A stretch of DNA of 64,000 bases from Lactarius indigo (Eukaryota; Basidiomycota; Agaricomycetes; Russulales; Russulaceae), in NCBI GenBank assembly GCA_025766275.1, contig JAFKAC010000002.1, positions 868,001-932,000 of the forward strand, read 5' to 3'. The translations under genes were made by a program, and so were the position numbers. Below are positions 41,418-53,624 of this stretch, piece by piece. Numbering within the stretch: the stretch's first letter is position 1; each line of letters begins with the position of its first letter. The notes under the pieces were generated by a model. The model was given only the letters and a program-made list of their open reading frames with translations, did no database searches and was not told the origin of the DNA.

Positions 41418-42171
41418 ACTTACTTGAGGTATAGTTTCAACGGGATGCGAAAGCACCCCTTGGTCTTCAAGGCACAGAACACTGCCTCAATTGCTGCCAC
41501 TTCTGTAATTGTATGCTCTGATTCGACAACTGCAAGCTCAGCTGTATTTCCATGGGCATGCTTGGAGAGCTCATGGTATAGACTGTGTGCACATGCATTA
41601 ATGTCTTCTTTTTGGAGTTGGTAACTTTCTGTCACTTTTGTGAGACAGCTATTGTATGCTGTGTCCTTGAGAAGGTGTTGTAGTAGGGAATGTCGGGCTA
41701 TCTCCTGGAACTTGTGCATTTGCTTATATTCATCTAACGAGAATTCTTTGGAACATGTCATCAGCATTTTATTGTGGTGCAAGCATGAGGGAAATACCGA
41801 GTGCTCCACGAAGGTTAAAATTGTTACGTAGACGTAAAATTTCTTGTTGAAGAAGACCAATCTTGTCTTCAAGACGCAGCTAGAGGTGAACAGGCATTGA
41901 GAAGTACCATGAGTGCGACTCGGAGTTAGAGACCGTGACTTACCCTGGCTTCTTTATGGTACTTTTCCTGGCATTCCCAGGCAATATTCTGCCAGTTCTT
42001 CTTTTGCTTGGTGGGAAGGGAAGAGAACAGGCGGATGCTTGGGCGGACACACATAAGACAAGTTGACACTCTGATGAAGGAACTTGATTTTCGATTTATG
42101 GGAGGCCTATCTAATCTCTTTGTAAGCTGCTGAGTAACTCTAAGCTGAAGTCGCCTCGTACGCCTCCCCAT
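41418..42171 (-). CDS. Unrecognised multi-exon protein, possibly with a frameshift
   Basis: Coding-like blocks on the minus strand: NWQNIAWECQEKYHKEA (about 42010-41950), a coiled coil LEDKIGLLQQEILRLRNNFNLRGAL (about 41875-41805), then after a 52-bp intron EFSLDEYKQMHKFQEIARH to SEHTITEVAAIEAVFCALK and GCFRIPLKLYLK (41760-41420). The junction between the first two blocks does not keep frame with the obvious GTAAGT donor and CTAG acceptor, so there is either a 1-nt defect or a missed site. The last codons overlap a GTAAGT, so another exon could follow. Function unknown. Confidence 0.4.
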
Positions 42172-42499
42172 TCTAATCTCCTGCCTACTCTCCTCGCATT
42201 CTCCCCACTAGTGCTACTATGCACATGTTTCATGCCTCCTGAGCTCGTTGTATGAAGCGCATGGTTTGGTGCCCCTTTCCCTCGCCATCTCGGCCCCTTG
42301 GACCCTCTTTTTCCCCGCACACCATCTCCTGTGCTCTTGGTGCTACTACCACCCTCGATATCATGCCCCCTCGCTCCCCAATTCCCCGCTTTTGAGGAGA
42401 GACGAAAACTATATTTGGCTTGGTAAGCCCCTGAGTCTCTGACCCTTGTCTACCAGCGAGGACCACTGCTCTCAAGATGCAGTCGCGCCTGAACCTGCA

Positions 42500-43095
42500 C
42501 CCGGCGCAGGGGGCTCGGGACGCCTGTCTCGGATTCGGCCTCCGAGCAACACGCGCACACTCACGGCCAACAGCCTCGAATCGCTCTTGCATTCGTCCTC
42601 GTTCTCTTGCTGCTTCACGCGATCCAGAGAGTCGTTCCCCATGCTATCTGCAACAGGGTGGCTCCCCACCGCGTCATGGCTCCCCCCGCACTGCTCCCCC
42701 CATGGTACGATGTTCCCTGCAACCAGGTTGTAGTAGAGGACCTGTGCGTCTTGCCTTGCCCATCTTCGCACGTACTTGTCCCTCACGGTCTCGGATGAAT
42801 AGGGGACCCGAGCATATTCATGCTATCACAACCACTACCTGTGGGAAACCCCCCAAACCCTCCCCGTCGAAGATTTACATGCAGCACAGGCACGATGTCT
42901 TGTCTTTGTCAGTGTTGCCCAACAAGATCGAGATCTCGATGGGCAACGCGGTCGCACCATTGTCGACTCGGAGATCGACATCCCACGGTGCGCTTGCCAA
43001 TGGACGATAGGCATCGCTGCCACGCGTCGCTGCACGGTCAGGGGAGGTAGGTTCGAGTTTGAAGCGCCAGCAGAGTGTCAACTCAAACGCTTATA
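42500..43095 (+). CDS. Possible two-exon gene with N-terminal membrane helix, unrecognised
   Basis: One frame from about 42570 reads IALAFVLVLLLLHAIQRVVP (a membrane helix), then APPALLPPWYDVPCNQ. A second frame from an acceptor-like GAATAG at 42800 reads AYSCYHNHYLWETP, EDLHAAQARCLVFVSVAQQ, TIVDSEIDIPRCACQW and RGGRFEFEAPAECQLKRL before a TAA at 43095. A 74-bp intron GTTGTA...AATAG would join them in phase. Start codon unclear; overlapping frames are also open, so coding is uncertain. Confidence 0.3.
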
Positions 43096-45297
43096 AGTCT
43101 GTTCACGTAGCCGCAGCCGCCACCGCCCCGCCCCGCCCACCTGCTGCTACGGCGCATGGACTCAGAGAGTGAAAAGCTCGGGGTGGCTGCAGAGGTAGAC
43201 ACAGACGCAGACGCGGCGCAGCAGGGGCGGACATTTTTAAAGGCCGAATACTGTTCGTGAAGCGGCACTTCCAGTCGGGAGTAAGGGCGGGAGAAGGTGG
43301 GTGGGAACTTGAAAGTGTACGCACGCCAAATGATGCACAGAGGGTCCTGACTCATGCTTGGGATGCTCACGAGCGCCACGCGTACCTGGGGTTGTCTATG
43401 TGCTCACGGATCTACGTGGGCAGGCAGAGCTCAGACTGTTCGTTGGCTATGAGGCACTAGGCCTGCTTCGTTTTGCTCTGCGTGCGCATGCGTATATGCA
43501 ATGACTGTAGGGTATGTGGTTCTGTCGTGAGTTAGGTGGTTGATTTCGACTGGGCGAGTATGATGACGGTGCATGACAGTGCGGACTTGCCCAACTCTCG
43601 AATCGGTAGAAAGCAGGATGCAGGACGAGCGGGTGCGAAGAGAAAGAGTGATATGACCAATACACGGTTCGTAAGTGTGACGTCGGCGTCGGCGAGAACA
43701 GAGAAAGTCTTACCGACGACTGAATGGGGTGCTATGCTGTGTTTCGGGTAGGTGCTCCCTTAATATTTTTTCTAGAGCGTGTCTGACCTTTTGTGGAAGC
43801 TGTTATCCTTACAGTATCTTGAAGCATGCCACGTTCTTAGGTCTCTCAGGCCTCTCATCCGAATTGGCACTAACTCAGGCGGAGCTGGACTATCGAGAGG
43901 CGAATATTAGCTGGAAAATTCAACGACATATTACGGGATCTTCTCAGGACTCTGTTGAGCTGTCTGCAAGCTGTATTATGGCTACTGATATAGTTTTTTC
44001 CGTTAAAAACAATATCTTATCACACCTCTAGTGCCATCTCCGAGTCAGTCGTCGTCCGTGCCCTCTCATTCTTTAGCCGAAACACATGTGCATACAAAAG
44101 AGCATTGGTTCAAACGGCTTTGAAAACCAGGATTCCCGCCAAAGTCTTGACGATCACTACGAGTGGACCCAGATCATCTAGTGTCGGGTGCAAGGCCAGG
44201 TGGTTCAGGAATTGTATAGTCAAGCGTATGATACATACGATACTCGGTCCATGTGCCGCATTGTCGTTCGTAGTTTCATCAATTCTGGCTTCCATTCATG
44301 CAATAGGAGGGTGCTTTACTGTGGGCTAGCTTCAGACGTTCCTCCAGTTTCAAAAGGTTTACGAAGTATGTAGAATGATTGCGAACAAAAAGCGGCTGCT
44401 CTCTTCGTCTTCCTCCTCCTCGGAGTTGACTGTTTTGATGACTCCTTCTAGGTGACCGGCTTTGGTGCTTCCCAATTCTTTCTTCTGAGATGGCTGCGAC
44501 TCTCCTCCGATCGAGTGTTGCTTCTTCAACGCGTTCCAAGATGTTTTTATCCTCTTCTTCAGTGCCTTGATCTTCATTAGACCTAGACCGATAAACGATA
44601 TCAAGTCGAGACAACTGGCTGTACATCAAAATCGTGTTGCAATTTCATCCAAGACTGCCTGCCTCCTGCCTGCGGGCGCTTCCGTCACTCAGGCTTAGTA
44701 CCAAATATGTCTCGCTGCCATCATGCTCACATTTTGCGATGCCCACACACGAGCCGGGGACGGGACCCCCCCCGGCTTAAGGGGCAGGTAGATGAGGGGA
44801 GGGAAGGAGGCTGTAGACACGCCGCCGGGGGTCGTATTGCATCGTGATCCGATGATGGAGAAAGGTACTGATGTTGAGGCAATTTTTTTTTTTTTGATGA
44901 TGATCAGAACAAACTAGGATTCTAAATTTAGGACGGCAAACTGTTTTGGTATAGTGGTATTGATGGGTGATCGCGTCGAATGTCGGAAGCAGGCATGGTT
45001 GATGGCAGTTGTCGGAGTGGGCACAAACAAGTTATACGAGCCCTCAGTCGGCGACAGCGCCAGCACACGAAGATTATAGTTGAGCCAAATCCTTCGTTTC
45101 ATGCGAGTCACTACATAGCCCAGCTATCAATAAAATACCAGACAAGAGGAGGAAAGATGTGAACGATCCAGCAATGCCGTCACAGTAAGAGAAACAAACA
45201 AACAACCAAAAATGAAAAAAGGAAAAAAAAAAAAAAAAAGATACGTAGGTAAAAAGGGAAGGTATCGCCACGCAAAAGAAGAGCACACAAAGCAGCT
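43096..45297. other. Intergenic with possible gene remnant (minus, 44110-44629)
   Basis: Minus-strand frames around 44110-44629 (ALKKRIKTSWNALKKQHSI, acidic NSEEEEDEESS; ARIDETTNDNAAHGP, IIRLTIQFLNHLALHP) look partly coding but do not join into one model. T12 run at 44884-44895; A18 run at 45222-45239, probably in the 3' UTR of the cupredoxin gene. Confidence 0.35.
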
Positions 45298-45903
45298 CTA
45301 TAGTAAGATGCCTGCGGCCAAGCCAAGTGCCGCGAGGAGGCCGCCTGCGCGTGCACCGGTGGTGATGGCAGAGTTGGGTGACGCCGTCGAGGACGATGAC
45401 GTGCCAGACCCAGTGGACGAGGGGGACTGCGCCGAGGAGGCGGAGCCGGAGGGGGAGGACGACGACGAGGGCGGGGTACCGTCGGCGGAGGAGGCCTTAG
45501 CGGTAGCCTGGAACGCCTCAAACGACTTGTTGGCCGTTGGGTTGATGGCGAAGACCATGCCTGACTCGCAGTGGCTCGTCTGGCGGCAGTAGAACCAGAG
45601 CGGGGTGGTGGCGTTGACGGTGATCGAGAACGAAGGGGCCTGCGTCGCGCCGACGGCGACGGGCTGGAAGCCCGAGTCGATACCGCTCGCGAGGGGCTGG
45701 CAGGGCGCGGCGAAGGACGATTGGGTGACCGTGTGGTTCTTCGGGTAGAAGACGAAGGAGACGGTGTCGCCGACCGAGGCGTTGACGGAGCTTGGGGAGA
45801 AGGCGAGCCCGTTACTGCCGACCTGGACTTGGATGTTGTTTTGTGCGGATGCAGAGGTGGCAGCGGCGATGGCAAGAGCAGCGGAGGCGAGGGTGAAACG
45901 CAT
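45298..45903 (-). CDS. GPI-type extracellular cupredoxin, serine-rich (201 aa, no intron)
   Basis: Signal peptide MRFTLASAALAIAAATSASA, then a cupredoxin fold. Likely type 1 copper ligands are His57 (KNHTV), Cys106 (FYCRQ), His111 and Met116 (HCESGM), with Cys68-Cys112 able to form a disulfide; this is the plastocyanin-like set, so copper binding is plausible. The C-terminal 70 residues are Ser/Thr/Gly-rich and end in a hydrophobic GLLAALGLAAGILL, a GPI-attachment signal. Families of such extracellular serine-rich cupredoxins are common in Agaricomycetes. Divergent from the thioredoxin gene; TATTTAA on the minus strand near 46170 could be its TATA box. Confidence 0.85.
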   Translation of the reverse strand: MRFTLASAALAIAAATSASAQNNIQVQVGSNGLAFSPSSVNASVGDTVSFVFYPKNHTVTQSSFAAPCQPLASGIDSGFQPVAVGATQAPSFSITVNATTPLWFYCRQTSHCESGMVFAINPTANKSFEAFQATAKASSADGTPPSSSSSPSGSASSAQSPSSTGSGTSSSSTASPNSAITTGARAGGLLAALGLAAGILL

Positions 45904-46551
45904 CTTGAATTTTTTTTTCTTTCGTTGGAAGTGTCTGTTGGACGTGCGGAGGAAAACTGGGCAAAGGCCGGATTAAAAGAACTGAGAACTTGTGGTAGTG
46001 TAGTAGGGCTTTGCGAGAACTGTTGCGAAGGGAGTTTAGTGAGAAAGGAGGGACCAACAAGGGGAAGGGGGGGGAGAACGTACCCTGCTCGGACGACAAC
46101 AAAGAAAGAGGGAAAATTGGCTCGAGGGAGGGATGGGGGGGTCAATCAGGCAGGAAGGGAGAGATTAAATAGGGTGAATGACGCTGGGGCCGAGTTAGTG
46201 GGTCTCACCTCAGTTGGTTGCTACGCCAACCAATGGCAGCCGCCAACATTTTCATAGCATTGGCGATGTGGCATCTGCTATTCGCTCCATCAGAAAATGC
46301 ACAGGTCAGTTTGTGACTGATAATTGATCCGTTCGCATGAAATGCCACTTTTTGGCGGTGCGCTACAGTCCCAGAGGGAAGGGAAGCCATTGTAGCTTCA
46401 GGACTAGGAGAGGGAAATCACGACAATTGGACCCCGGAAATGAGGGCAACGTTGATTCCGTCGCTATTTTGGCTCATGGTAACCGTGGGAAAAAAGCACC
46501 ACATGTGATCCACGCGAATGCAGCCCATCAGACTCGATCTTCTCGGGAACA
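45904..46551. promoter_or_regulatory. Divergent intergenic region, cupredoxin/thioredoxin
   Basis: 648 bp between opposite start codons. A minus-strand TATTTAAT lies near 46170-46163, about 260 bp before the cupredoxin start. GCATTGGCGATGTGGC-like sequence near 46256. No clear TATA on the thioredoxin side. Confidence 0.4.
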
Positions 46552-47247
46552 ATGTACGTCCGTGCGGCAATAAGGCTACCCTCCCTTTTGTTCTCCGTCC
46601 CTACACGTTCCTTCTCAGTTTCGAGGTGCAGGTTCGAGCAGTTCCACGGTGCTGACGAAGCGGTAAATCGAGACTTTTCTTTATTCGCCGCTTCGCGGTT
46701 CTCCTCCCCCCCCCGGGTTATGCCGTTCTGACACGACGCGTACTAGACCTTCAGCAGGGTCACTTCTGCTACGAAAACAAATGAACGCGTGGTGCTCGTT
46801 GACTTTTACGCCGAGTGCGTTCTTCCGAGTCCTTGCCAATTTTTCGTTACTGACGAGCGAGTTGCCTGGGGTGCCCCCGGAACGAAACGCAGCTGGTGCG
46901 GTCCGTGCAAAGTGCTCTCGCCTGTCCTGGAGAAGCTCGCAGGGGACTTGGAGACGAAGACGGGGTCGGGTCGGCCTGTTGATCTCGTCACCGTCGACAC
47001 GGACGTGCACGGTGCGCTCGCGCAGAAGTACCAGGTGCGCGGCTCCCCGTTTATACAGACGGTGTCCGTGATGATAGTGCTGATTGATGAAACTCTTCAT
47101 TCTTCGTTCGTTCATTTATCCTTGGCATGTGTGGGACAGGTCCGCGCGCTCCCGACGGTCGTCGCGTTCCGCGATGGTGAGCCAGTGAAGCAGTTCGTTG
47201 GAGCGCTGCCTGAGGGCGGCGTGCGCAAGTTCCTCGAAGAGGTTTAG
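46552..47247 (+). CDS. Mitochondrial-type thioredoxin (four exons, 142 aa)
   Basis: Disulfide reductase with active site WCGPC (Cys62, Cys65). Exons: 46552-46662, 46747-46814, 46893-47034, 47140-47247 (429 nt); introns 78-105 bp. Exon 1 encodes MYVRAAIRLPSLLFSV, then PTRSFSVSRCRF: basic, Ser-rich and without acids, a typical mitochondrial presequence. The core has VVLVDFYAD|WCGPCKVLSPVL, VDLVTVDTDVHGALAQKYQ, VRALPTVVAFRDGE and the cis-Pro region. The active-site Trp lies just after a splice junction, so the motif appears only after splicing. Complete and probably functional. Confidence 0.9.
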
Positions 47248-48190
47248 ACGGTGTCGCATAGACTTGGGCGCACTTTCAACGGCCTGATAGGGTACAATAT
47301 TCAGCGCTGTTACGCTTGTAATACTGTCATACCTGTCTACTGAGCGCGCGCCTGATAACCCCACCTGCCTAAAAAGGCGTTGATAGTCAAGGAGATTACA
47401 ACAACAACAAAAAATTGGCAGGGTGCTTTTCATTAATGAGTGGTGCAAATGGACAGAACGTGGGAGTGTGCGTGGCAGCCTGAGATGAGATGAGAGATCC
47501 CATCCATCGAATTATCTCTGTTTTTGTCGAGCGGGGCCAAAAGGGCCCGACATAAATCCGGTGACAAAAGTAGTGATCCTTGTTATTTGTTGTAGTTGTA
47601 TGTTTCTTGTGGTATCAGACAAAATGACTGTACTGTATATATGCTGTGCTTTTTACCGGAGGAGGGAGCGGTGGGTCCAAGAGGAGTGGCCCCATTTGGG
47701 CACCTAAGCGACTCGTTGGCGTTGGCGATGAAGTGGGCGTACGGTTACGACTTACACGTGCGGTAATCAGAGGGACGCCGGTGCCTGTAGGTGCTCGTCC
47801 GGTGTTACTTCCCCCTCCTCTCTGGGTTCCATCCACTCGACCCATCCACTCTCCTTCCTCATCCTTTTTTTTTTCCTTCTTCTCTCTTCTTCTCTCGCTT
47901 TCCGTAAGCCACTTCTTTTTTTCTCCTTTGTCTCTCTCAATAGGCGCTACATCCCTCCCATCCTTTTGACACATCTCCCAATAACCACCGATCGCCGTGT
48001 GCATCGCACCGTCGTTGCCTGACCAACACACAAACATACCTCTCCTTCCTTGAGGTGCGTGTTCTCCTGCCTTATCTGTCACACGTCTTCTTTTCTCACT
48101 CGCAACGCCCACCACAATAGCGTTGCAGCGCAGAGCAGCCTCCCCCCCTCTCCAGTATACCCCCCCCCTTCGCATCCCCTCTCCACCACC
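47248..48190. other. Intergenic, strongly pyrimidine-rich near its end
   Basis: From 47810 to 48190 the plus strand is dominated by C and T, as in fungal promoters/5' UTRs, leading into the G-gamma gene. No other gene seen. Confidence 0.45.
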
Positions 48191-48542
48191 ATGTCCTCCT
48201 CACGCCCAAAGCCATCCATGTCCGAGTTGAAGCTCCGCCGTTTGCTCGAGCACAACCAGCGCCTGCGCGAAGACCTCGGTCGCCCACGCATACGCGTGAG
48301 CGAAGCGAGCGCAAGCATCATACGATACTGCAAGACAACTACAGATCATCTTGTCAGTCTCTCTCTCCTCCCTCCCCTCGTTGCTCGTACCCAGGCGGCG
48401 TTCCGTGTCCGAGCATTTAGCTATATCCGTACTGATACCCCCATTTCCTTCTGTGTAGGTTCCGTCCGTGTGGGGCCCCGTCAGTAAAACCGAAGACCCA
48501 TATGCCCCACAGACGGGCGGTGGATGTTGTAACCTACAGTAA
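48191..48542 (+). CDS. Heterotrimeric G-protein gamma subunit (two exons, 81 aa)
   Basis: Forms the G-beta-gamma dimer that relays pheromone or nutrient signals at the plasma membrane. Exons 48191-48352 and 48459-48542 (246 nt), intron 106 bp. [23 protein letters not shown] is the coiled-coil that pairs with G-beta; [28 protein letters not shown] is the conserved fungal core; the end CCNLQ is a CaaX box with an extra Cys, giving farnesylation and possible palmitoylation. Size fits the family. Start context ACCATGT. Confidence 0.92.
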
Positions 48543-49660
48543 TCACTATTATACCACCAAAACCAACGAAAAAAAAAAAAGAAGTCGTCTCGCTCTCCCT
48601 CTCGTCATCGGCATCACAAGGCCTTCCTTTTTTTTTCTTTCTTCCTTTTCCGGTTTCTGTCTACACTTCGTCGCCCGAGAAGGGCACCTCCCTCCAAGCA
48701 ACACCTCAGAGTTTTCCTTTTTTTTTTGGAGAGGGGAGGGGGGATGTGATACATGATCTGCGCCGGAGGTGAGGGTATGTGCTATAAGCGGGTCCTGGGA
48801 TGTTATGCTCAGAGTAGAGTAATACCTATACGCTATGCGCTTGTGCGCTGGTAAACTATAGTAGTAACCAAATTTGTCGGTTGGATGACGGAAAACAGCA
48901 GTTGCACGTCGCAAAGCGACAACCTACCGCAACCACGAGCGTTGGAAAAAAAAGGGTCCCATTGAAAGTACCGCAATAGGCCGATAAATTGCCTCCTCTT
49001 ATACTACCGGGTATCGGAGTGTCCAAGTTCCGTTCGTTTTTTGCGTTGTATCTACAAGGACGCGACAAAGCTGATGCCATCACCATGAGAAGAAAAACCC
49101 TCGTTCCAGTTTTCTAGATTTGGCGCCCCTTACCGTAATTATGCACCTTGGGGTACAGAATCCTATGCGGTACACACTCTATCATTTAAGCTGATTGACT
49201 CTGTGCTATTTATATCACGTCTCCGACTCGGGCGTTGTTCGAGCGTCCAAGTTCGCGACGGATGTGGTCTTGTGTTTGAGCTCGAAATAGCTCTCTGTGG
49301 TCGTGCGACGTAAGAACTGTTACGCCGCAACGGGCTTTGCCAGATGCCTCACAGGAAAATGCCGAAGCGAACCACGTGCCACCTGAGTGTTTGAATGGCC
49401 ACGTGACGGTGCTCCTTCGAGTTCGAGGGGTCTGGTCTCGACAGCCTCATGACGAGCGTGCCACACCAGTTCCAAAACGCGGACCTCTATACTGCTCCGA
49501 GTCGCATACGCTGCCATTTCTCAGTATCTTATTGGGGTATCTCCGAATTGCACTGCCGTGCACAATGTCAAAAGTGTAGACCCTGGACCGCGATGCGCCA
49601 CGACGCTTCGTGACAGACGAAGCATCCGACTCGTGCATCCATACTTCCACTCGATCTTGT
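48543..49660. other. Intergenic, no gene seen
   Basis: A11 at 48568-48579, T runs near 48629 and 48718. From about 49440 similarity to the other GH25 upstream regions begins (CATGACGAGCGTGCC). Confidence 0.4.
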
Positions 49661-49663
49661 AAC

Positions 49664-49752
49664 ACGCGCATCTGTCAACCCGCTCGCGAGGTTCTTTGCA
49701 TCGTGACCACACGAAGCACATGGGGAGTGCAGACGCGAATTTTGCATAAATT
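49664..49752 (+). promoter_or_regulatory. Shared GH25 promoter module, copy A
   Basis: ACGCGCATCTGTCAACC (49663-49679), GTGACCACACGAAGCACATGG (49703-49723) and GCATAAATTGCG (49744-49755) recur in the same order before all four lysozyme genes. The last is the TATA box, about 60 bp before the ATG. Confidence 0.7.
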
Positions 49753-49811
49753 GCGCTGCGGGTTGTTCGAGTGATTTGTTGTCCTCAGCAAAAGCATCTT
49801 TTCTACGAACA

Positions 49812-50930
49812 ATGCGATCTCTCCTCCAAATCATCGCCTTGGCCACTCTCTCTCTGTCACTCGGCGTCGCCGGTGCACCCACTCCCGAGAGCGAGAGTGG
49901 GCCGGCGCTCGTGAAGCGCGCGGATCCCCAGGGATGCGACGTCTCCAACTGGCAGGGCAGCCTCAACTGGGCCACGATCAAGTCCCAGGGCGTCCAGTTC
50001 GCCTACATCAAGGCTACCGAGGGCACAAGTTGAGCACCCTCCACTCCACCCACACTTGTTCTTCTTACTGACTGCTGCGAAAACTGAACAGCATTCATCG
50101 ATCCGTACTTCAGCCAGAACTACGTTGGCGCGACCAACAACGGCATCATACGCGGCGCGTACCACTTTGCGCACCCGGATACCTCTAGCGGCGCGACGCA
50201 GGCTAACTACTTCCTCGCTCATGGAGGCGGGTGGTCTGGCGACGGGATCACGCTCCCCGGTGCTATCGACCTCGAAGGTGGGTGCCTACCCCCTTTTTTT
50301 TTTCTTCTTTTCGCATACCACGTTTTTTTCTGACTTGTCTCTGTATCCAAGGCTCTTGCGCCGGCCTCACTGCCGCACAGATGGTCTCCTGGATCCACGA
50401 CTTTGCCAACACGTACCATGCTGCGACGACCAGGTAAGTCGTCTTTCTGCTGTTGCTTGGCGTGATTCTCACACACATTTGTTTCAAACTACGACTTGCA
50501 TCGCGGATAGGTACCCAGGTGCGTTTCTTTTCTTTGTAGGCTCGGTCGTCATCTCTTACTTACACCCCACCCTCAGTGATTTACACCACGACGAGCTGGT
50601 GGACCTCGTGCACGGGTAACAGCGCCGCATTCGGCTCGACCAGCCCGCTCTGGATCGCCCACTGGGCCGCTTCCATCGGCACCCTCCCCGCCGGCTGGAG
50701 GTAAATTTACTTCCATTTCCCCGAAAACTATATAGCTGCTGACGGCATTTTCACAAGCTACACCACGTTCTGGCAGTACGCAGACTCTGGTACCTACCCA
50801 GGAGACCAGGATTTGTTCAACGGTGACGCTGCCGGATTGAAACGGTACGTGTCCCACTGTTTTTTTTTTTGTTATTCGCGCAAAGATTAAAACAACCTCC
50901 TTCGTCTCTAGGATGGCTCTGGGCTCGTAA
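49812..50930 (+). CDS. GH25 lysozyme, copy A (seven exons, 240 aa)
   Basis: Chalaropsis-type N,O-acetylmuramidase that cuts bacterial peptidoglycan outside the cell. Exons: 49812-50028, 50092-50277, 50352-50433, 50511-50518, 50577-50700, 50758-50844, 50912-50930 (723 nt). Signal peptide [20 protein letters not shown], short propeptide ending KR (Kex2 site, residue 36), then the barrel: CDVSNWQG (Asp43), [10 protein letters not shown] (Glu70), [20 protein letters not shown] and the catalytic pair Asp132/Glu134 in GAIDLEG; then [28 protein letters not shown] and DQDLFNGD. An 8-nt microexon (GTACCCAG) encodes the YP before VIYTTT. Has Cys42 where the other copies have Ile. Confidence 0.92.
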
Positions 50931-53620
50931 GGTGACAGGGTTAGGAATTCAGAGTAGAAAACGACTTGTTGTATACTCGTTGATACTCATCGCGAAAGTG
51001 CTATGCGGGGCTATTTACCCCTGTGGCGCACGAAAATCGAAAAAATTTCACAACAAAGCATTGGGCTGATTGCGCTATTTCTGGTCGTGTGAGCCACGGT
51101 GGCTACTTATTGGAGCTGTGGCAGTGCACGCGGGAGTTGTGGCATGTTTCTCTGTCGCCCAATATTATTCACCTCTTTCTCCGGTCGTCTGGACCACATA
51201 ATGTGTGGCAACAGTCCGGATGGTACTGGATTTCTATATTGGTTCCAATCCTCGGCCTATCCATCCGACCAAATCACATGAGGTCGCGTTTTGGGTACTA
51301 GTCAATGGATTCTCTCTCTGCAGTCGCCTTCATCTTACAGCATATATGGTGGGTCGAATGAGGACTACCTGGGAGATTGGAGATTCCAGAAGTTCCCCTT
51401 GTTGCGCGTGCCATAAATGGGGAAGGGGGAATCGTTTTTCCAAGTCAGTGGTAGTACAGGATACGCATTTGTGGGGAAATTTCCACGCGTCTCTTGGAAT
51501 TTTGCCACGTTGGCGTTGGTGACCACGTTCCAGAGAGCTCAGTGGTCCTGCTCTAGACCATGAAAAGCACACGGGAATAAATGACCTGATGTCTCAAAAT
51601 TGCGTGTTTCGAGTTTTGACCAGTTGTGGCCTGCTAGACCCTGCCTCAAAGCGTGAATTTCGTCATTGCGGACAACGATGAGATGGTCCTTTTTCTCAGA
51701 GAGTGACCCAGTGAGCGCCAAATCTTGCGCCAAATATCACCTATGAGTGTGGCTGTAACACTGACACATTGCTTGTAACGCGATTCTACCACTTACCAAA
51801 CATTGCTAACCAAAGCAAGTTGCTAACTTAGTTGTGGTTCCAGCCAGGCTCGAGGCTCAAGCTCAAACTCAAGCTCGTAATTCGCTCGGAGATGCTACAA
51901 GTTTATCTTACATAATGGGATCGGACTTCCTCTCCTCACCCCGGGCCGGGCTGGGCATCATGATTCCGCCGCTCTCTTGTCTGGGGAGTCTCCTCTTCAC
52001 TTCTCCGCATCTCTGATGTAACATGGTGCATTCAAGGGTTTGCATCAGATTGAAGGAGGCTGCCCATACCCGTACCTGGAAATACCTGACCCATGACCTG
52101 TGCGGGTTTTCTGTACCCTTGCTGATCACTACAGACACCAATGGTACAGATACCTTGCATCCTTTATCAAGTTGTCTGTCCTGTGCCAGGGCAGGACTAC
52201 AGTATAGCTATATGACGTCTCTCGTATCTCCCGGGACAGTCGGCATCGGATTCGGGAGAAACGGATGTTGAAGGTGGATCTGCGACCCCGTGACGGCCGT
52301 AACATTTGTGGGCCTGCCAGTGGGGGCTCTGCTACGCTGGTTTCCACTCCCAATAGGTCATACGGGACCTGCTCTGACCTTTGCAAAATGGGGGGGGATT
52401 CAAATGACTTGATGGCTACCAAATCAACACGATCAAGCCATTTCTGTCACGTCTGCTGGGCTTGCCTGCTAGAAACGTAAATCCGTCGTTCTCGTGGCTA
52501 TCTCTCTGGACTTCTCTGGCATGACGCCTTGCACAGTCGTGCAGTGACTGGGACCGGACCGAGCGAACCTCAATCTAGGTTTTCGGAGTGGTGTCTTCCA
52601 CGATTCAATCGGCTTATTTCCCACTGGCGCGGTACGGTCGGACTCTGTTGTCGCCTAGTATAGGGAGATTGGAGAGGGGGAGAAGATGACCCGCCAGTTC
52701 CAGGTCAGGTATGCGAAAGATGGGAATTGGAACGAATGATACTGGACAGGCTCCGAGAGTCTGCTGCTTTCGATGACCGCGCGATGAGCATACTGCCCCG
52801 CCTCAAAGCGCGAAATCCAACTATGTTGTTTCAGGCCTTGGCCCAGTACTGCTGTTTCATAGTGCTTTTCGGCACTGTGACAAACGTCGAACTGCTTCCT
52901 CGCGTGAATCCGAAGGGAGTACCTCTGCAAGTATTTTCTTTATACGTATATGGGAGCATTGTTCTAGGCTACAGCCGGTCGCTGATGGGAGAACGACCAG
53001 CCAGTACGTAACATTTTAACCCCCAACACTTCACCTCGAGCACCTCAAGCCTCTTGACTATGCCCGTCTAGAGCTAAGGTAATGCGGGTTCGCTTCGACT
53101 TTGTTAGCAGCAATGGGGGGGACTGGTAGACGAGAGGAAGAAAACCGGACCGAGCAGTGCCAATGGGGACAAAGAAAACATCCTAAAGGTGGGGCTGCCA
53201 AGAACGAACGCCAAGTCGAGAAGTCCAGGCCCCGGGTCATGAGCGAGGGCGGGGCCACAGAAGACTAAGGAACAACTGGGTACCACATGGATAACGAGAG
53301 AAAAGCCGAGCGAAATCGGCCACGGCGATCGGGGCGGGGGGTCACGTTGTCAGTATGCGTGGGAAGGGGTAGGAAGCGCCGGGGGTTTTGCCGCGTGACT
53401 TTCTGCTTCCAGCGACGAAGTTTACCTGCCAAACCAAAGACGAAGAGGACTCTATGTGAAGGATTCCTTTCAGGGCCACCACTTTCGGATCTTCGGACGC
53501 CACCACCAGTGAGGACAACGAGTCATGCTTGTACCTATCAGGGAAACCAACCCAAGACGGGAGTTGCGTGAGACAGAGCCTAGGGAGCAGCAGAGAACCC
53601 GAGGTTGGCCTCCGCAGGTG
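50931..53620. other. Spacer between GH25 copies A and B, no gene seen
   Basis: Short repeats recur with the other spacers, for example CCTCAAAGCG(T/C)GAA at 51646 and 52800, suggesting the duplicated unit is larger than the gene. No supportable open frame. Confidence 0.4.
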
Positions 53621-53624
53621 CTTC

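Noticed and set aside
45180..46257. Long overlapping frames (321 codons minus, 228 codons plus)
   Set aside because: Shadows of the Ser-rich cupredoxin gene and its 5' region.
47615..48175. 186-codon minus-strand frame, Gly/Lys/Glu-rich
   Set aside because: It is the complement of the pyrimidine-rich promoter/5' UTR of the G-gamma gene.
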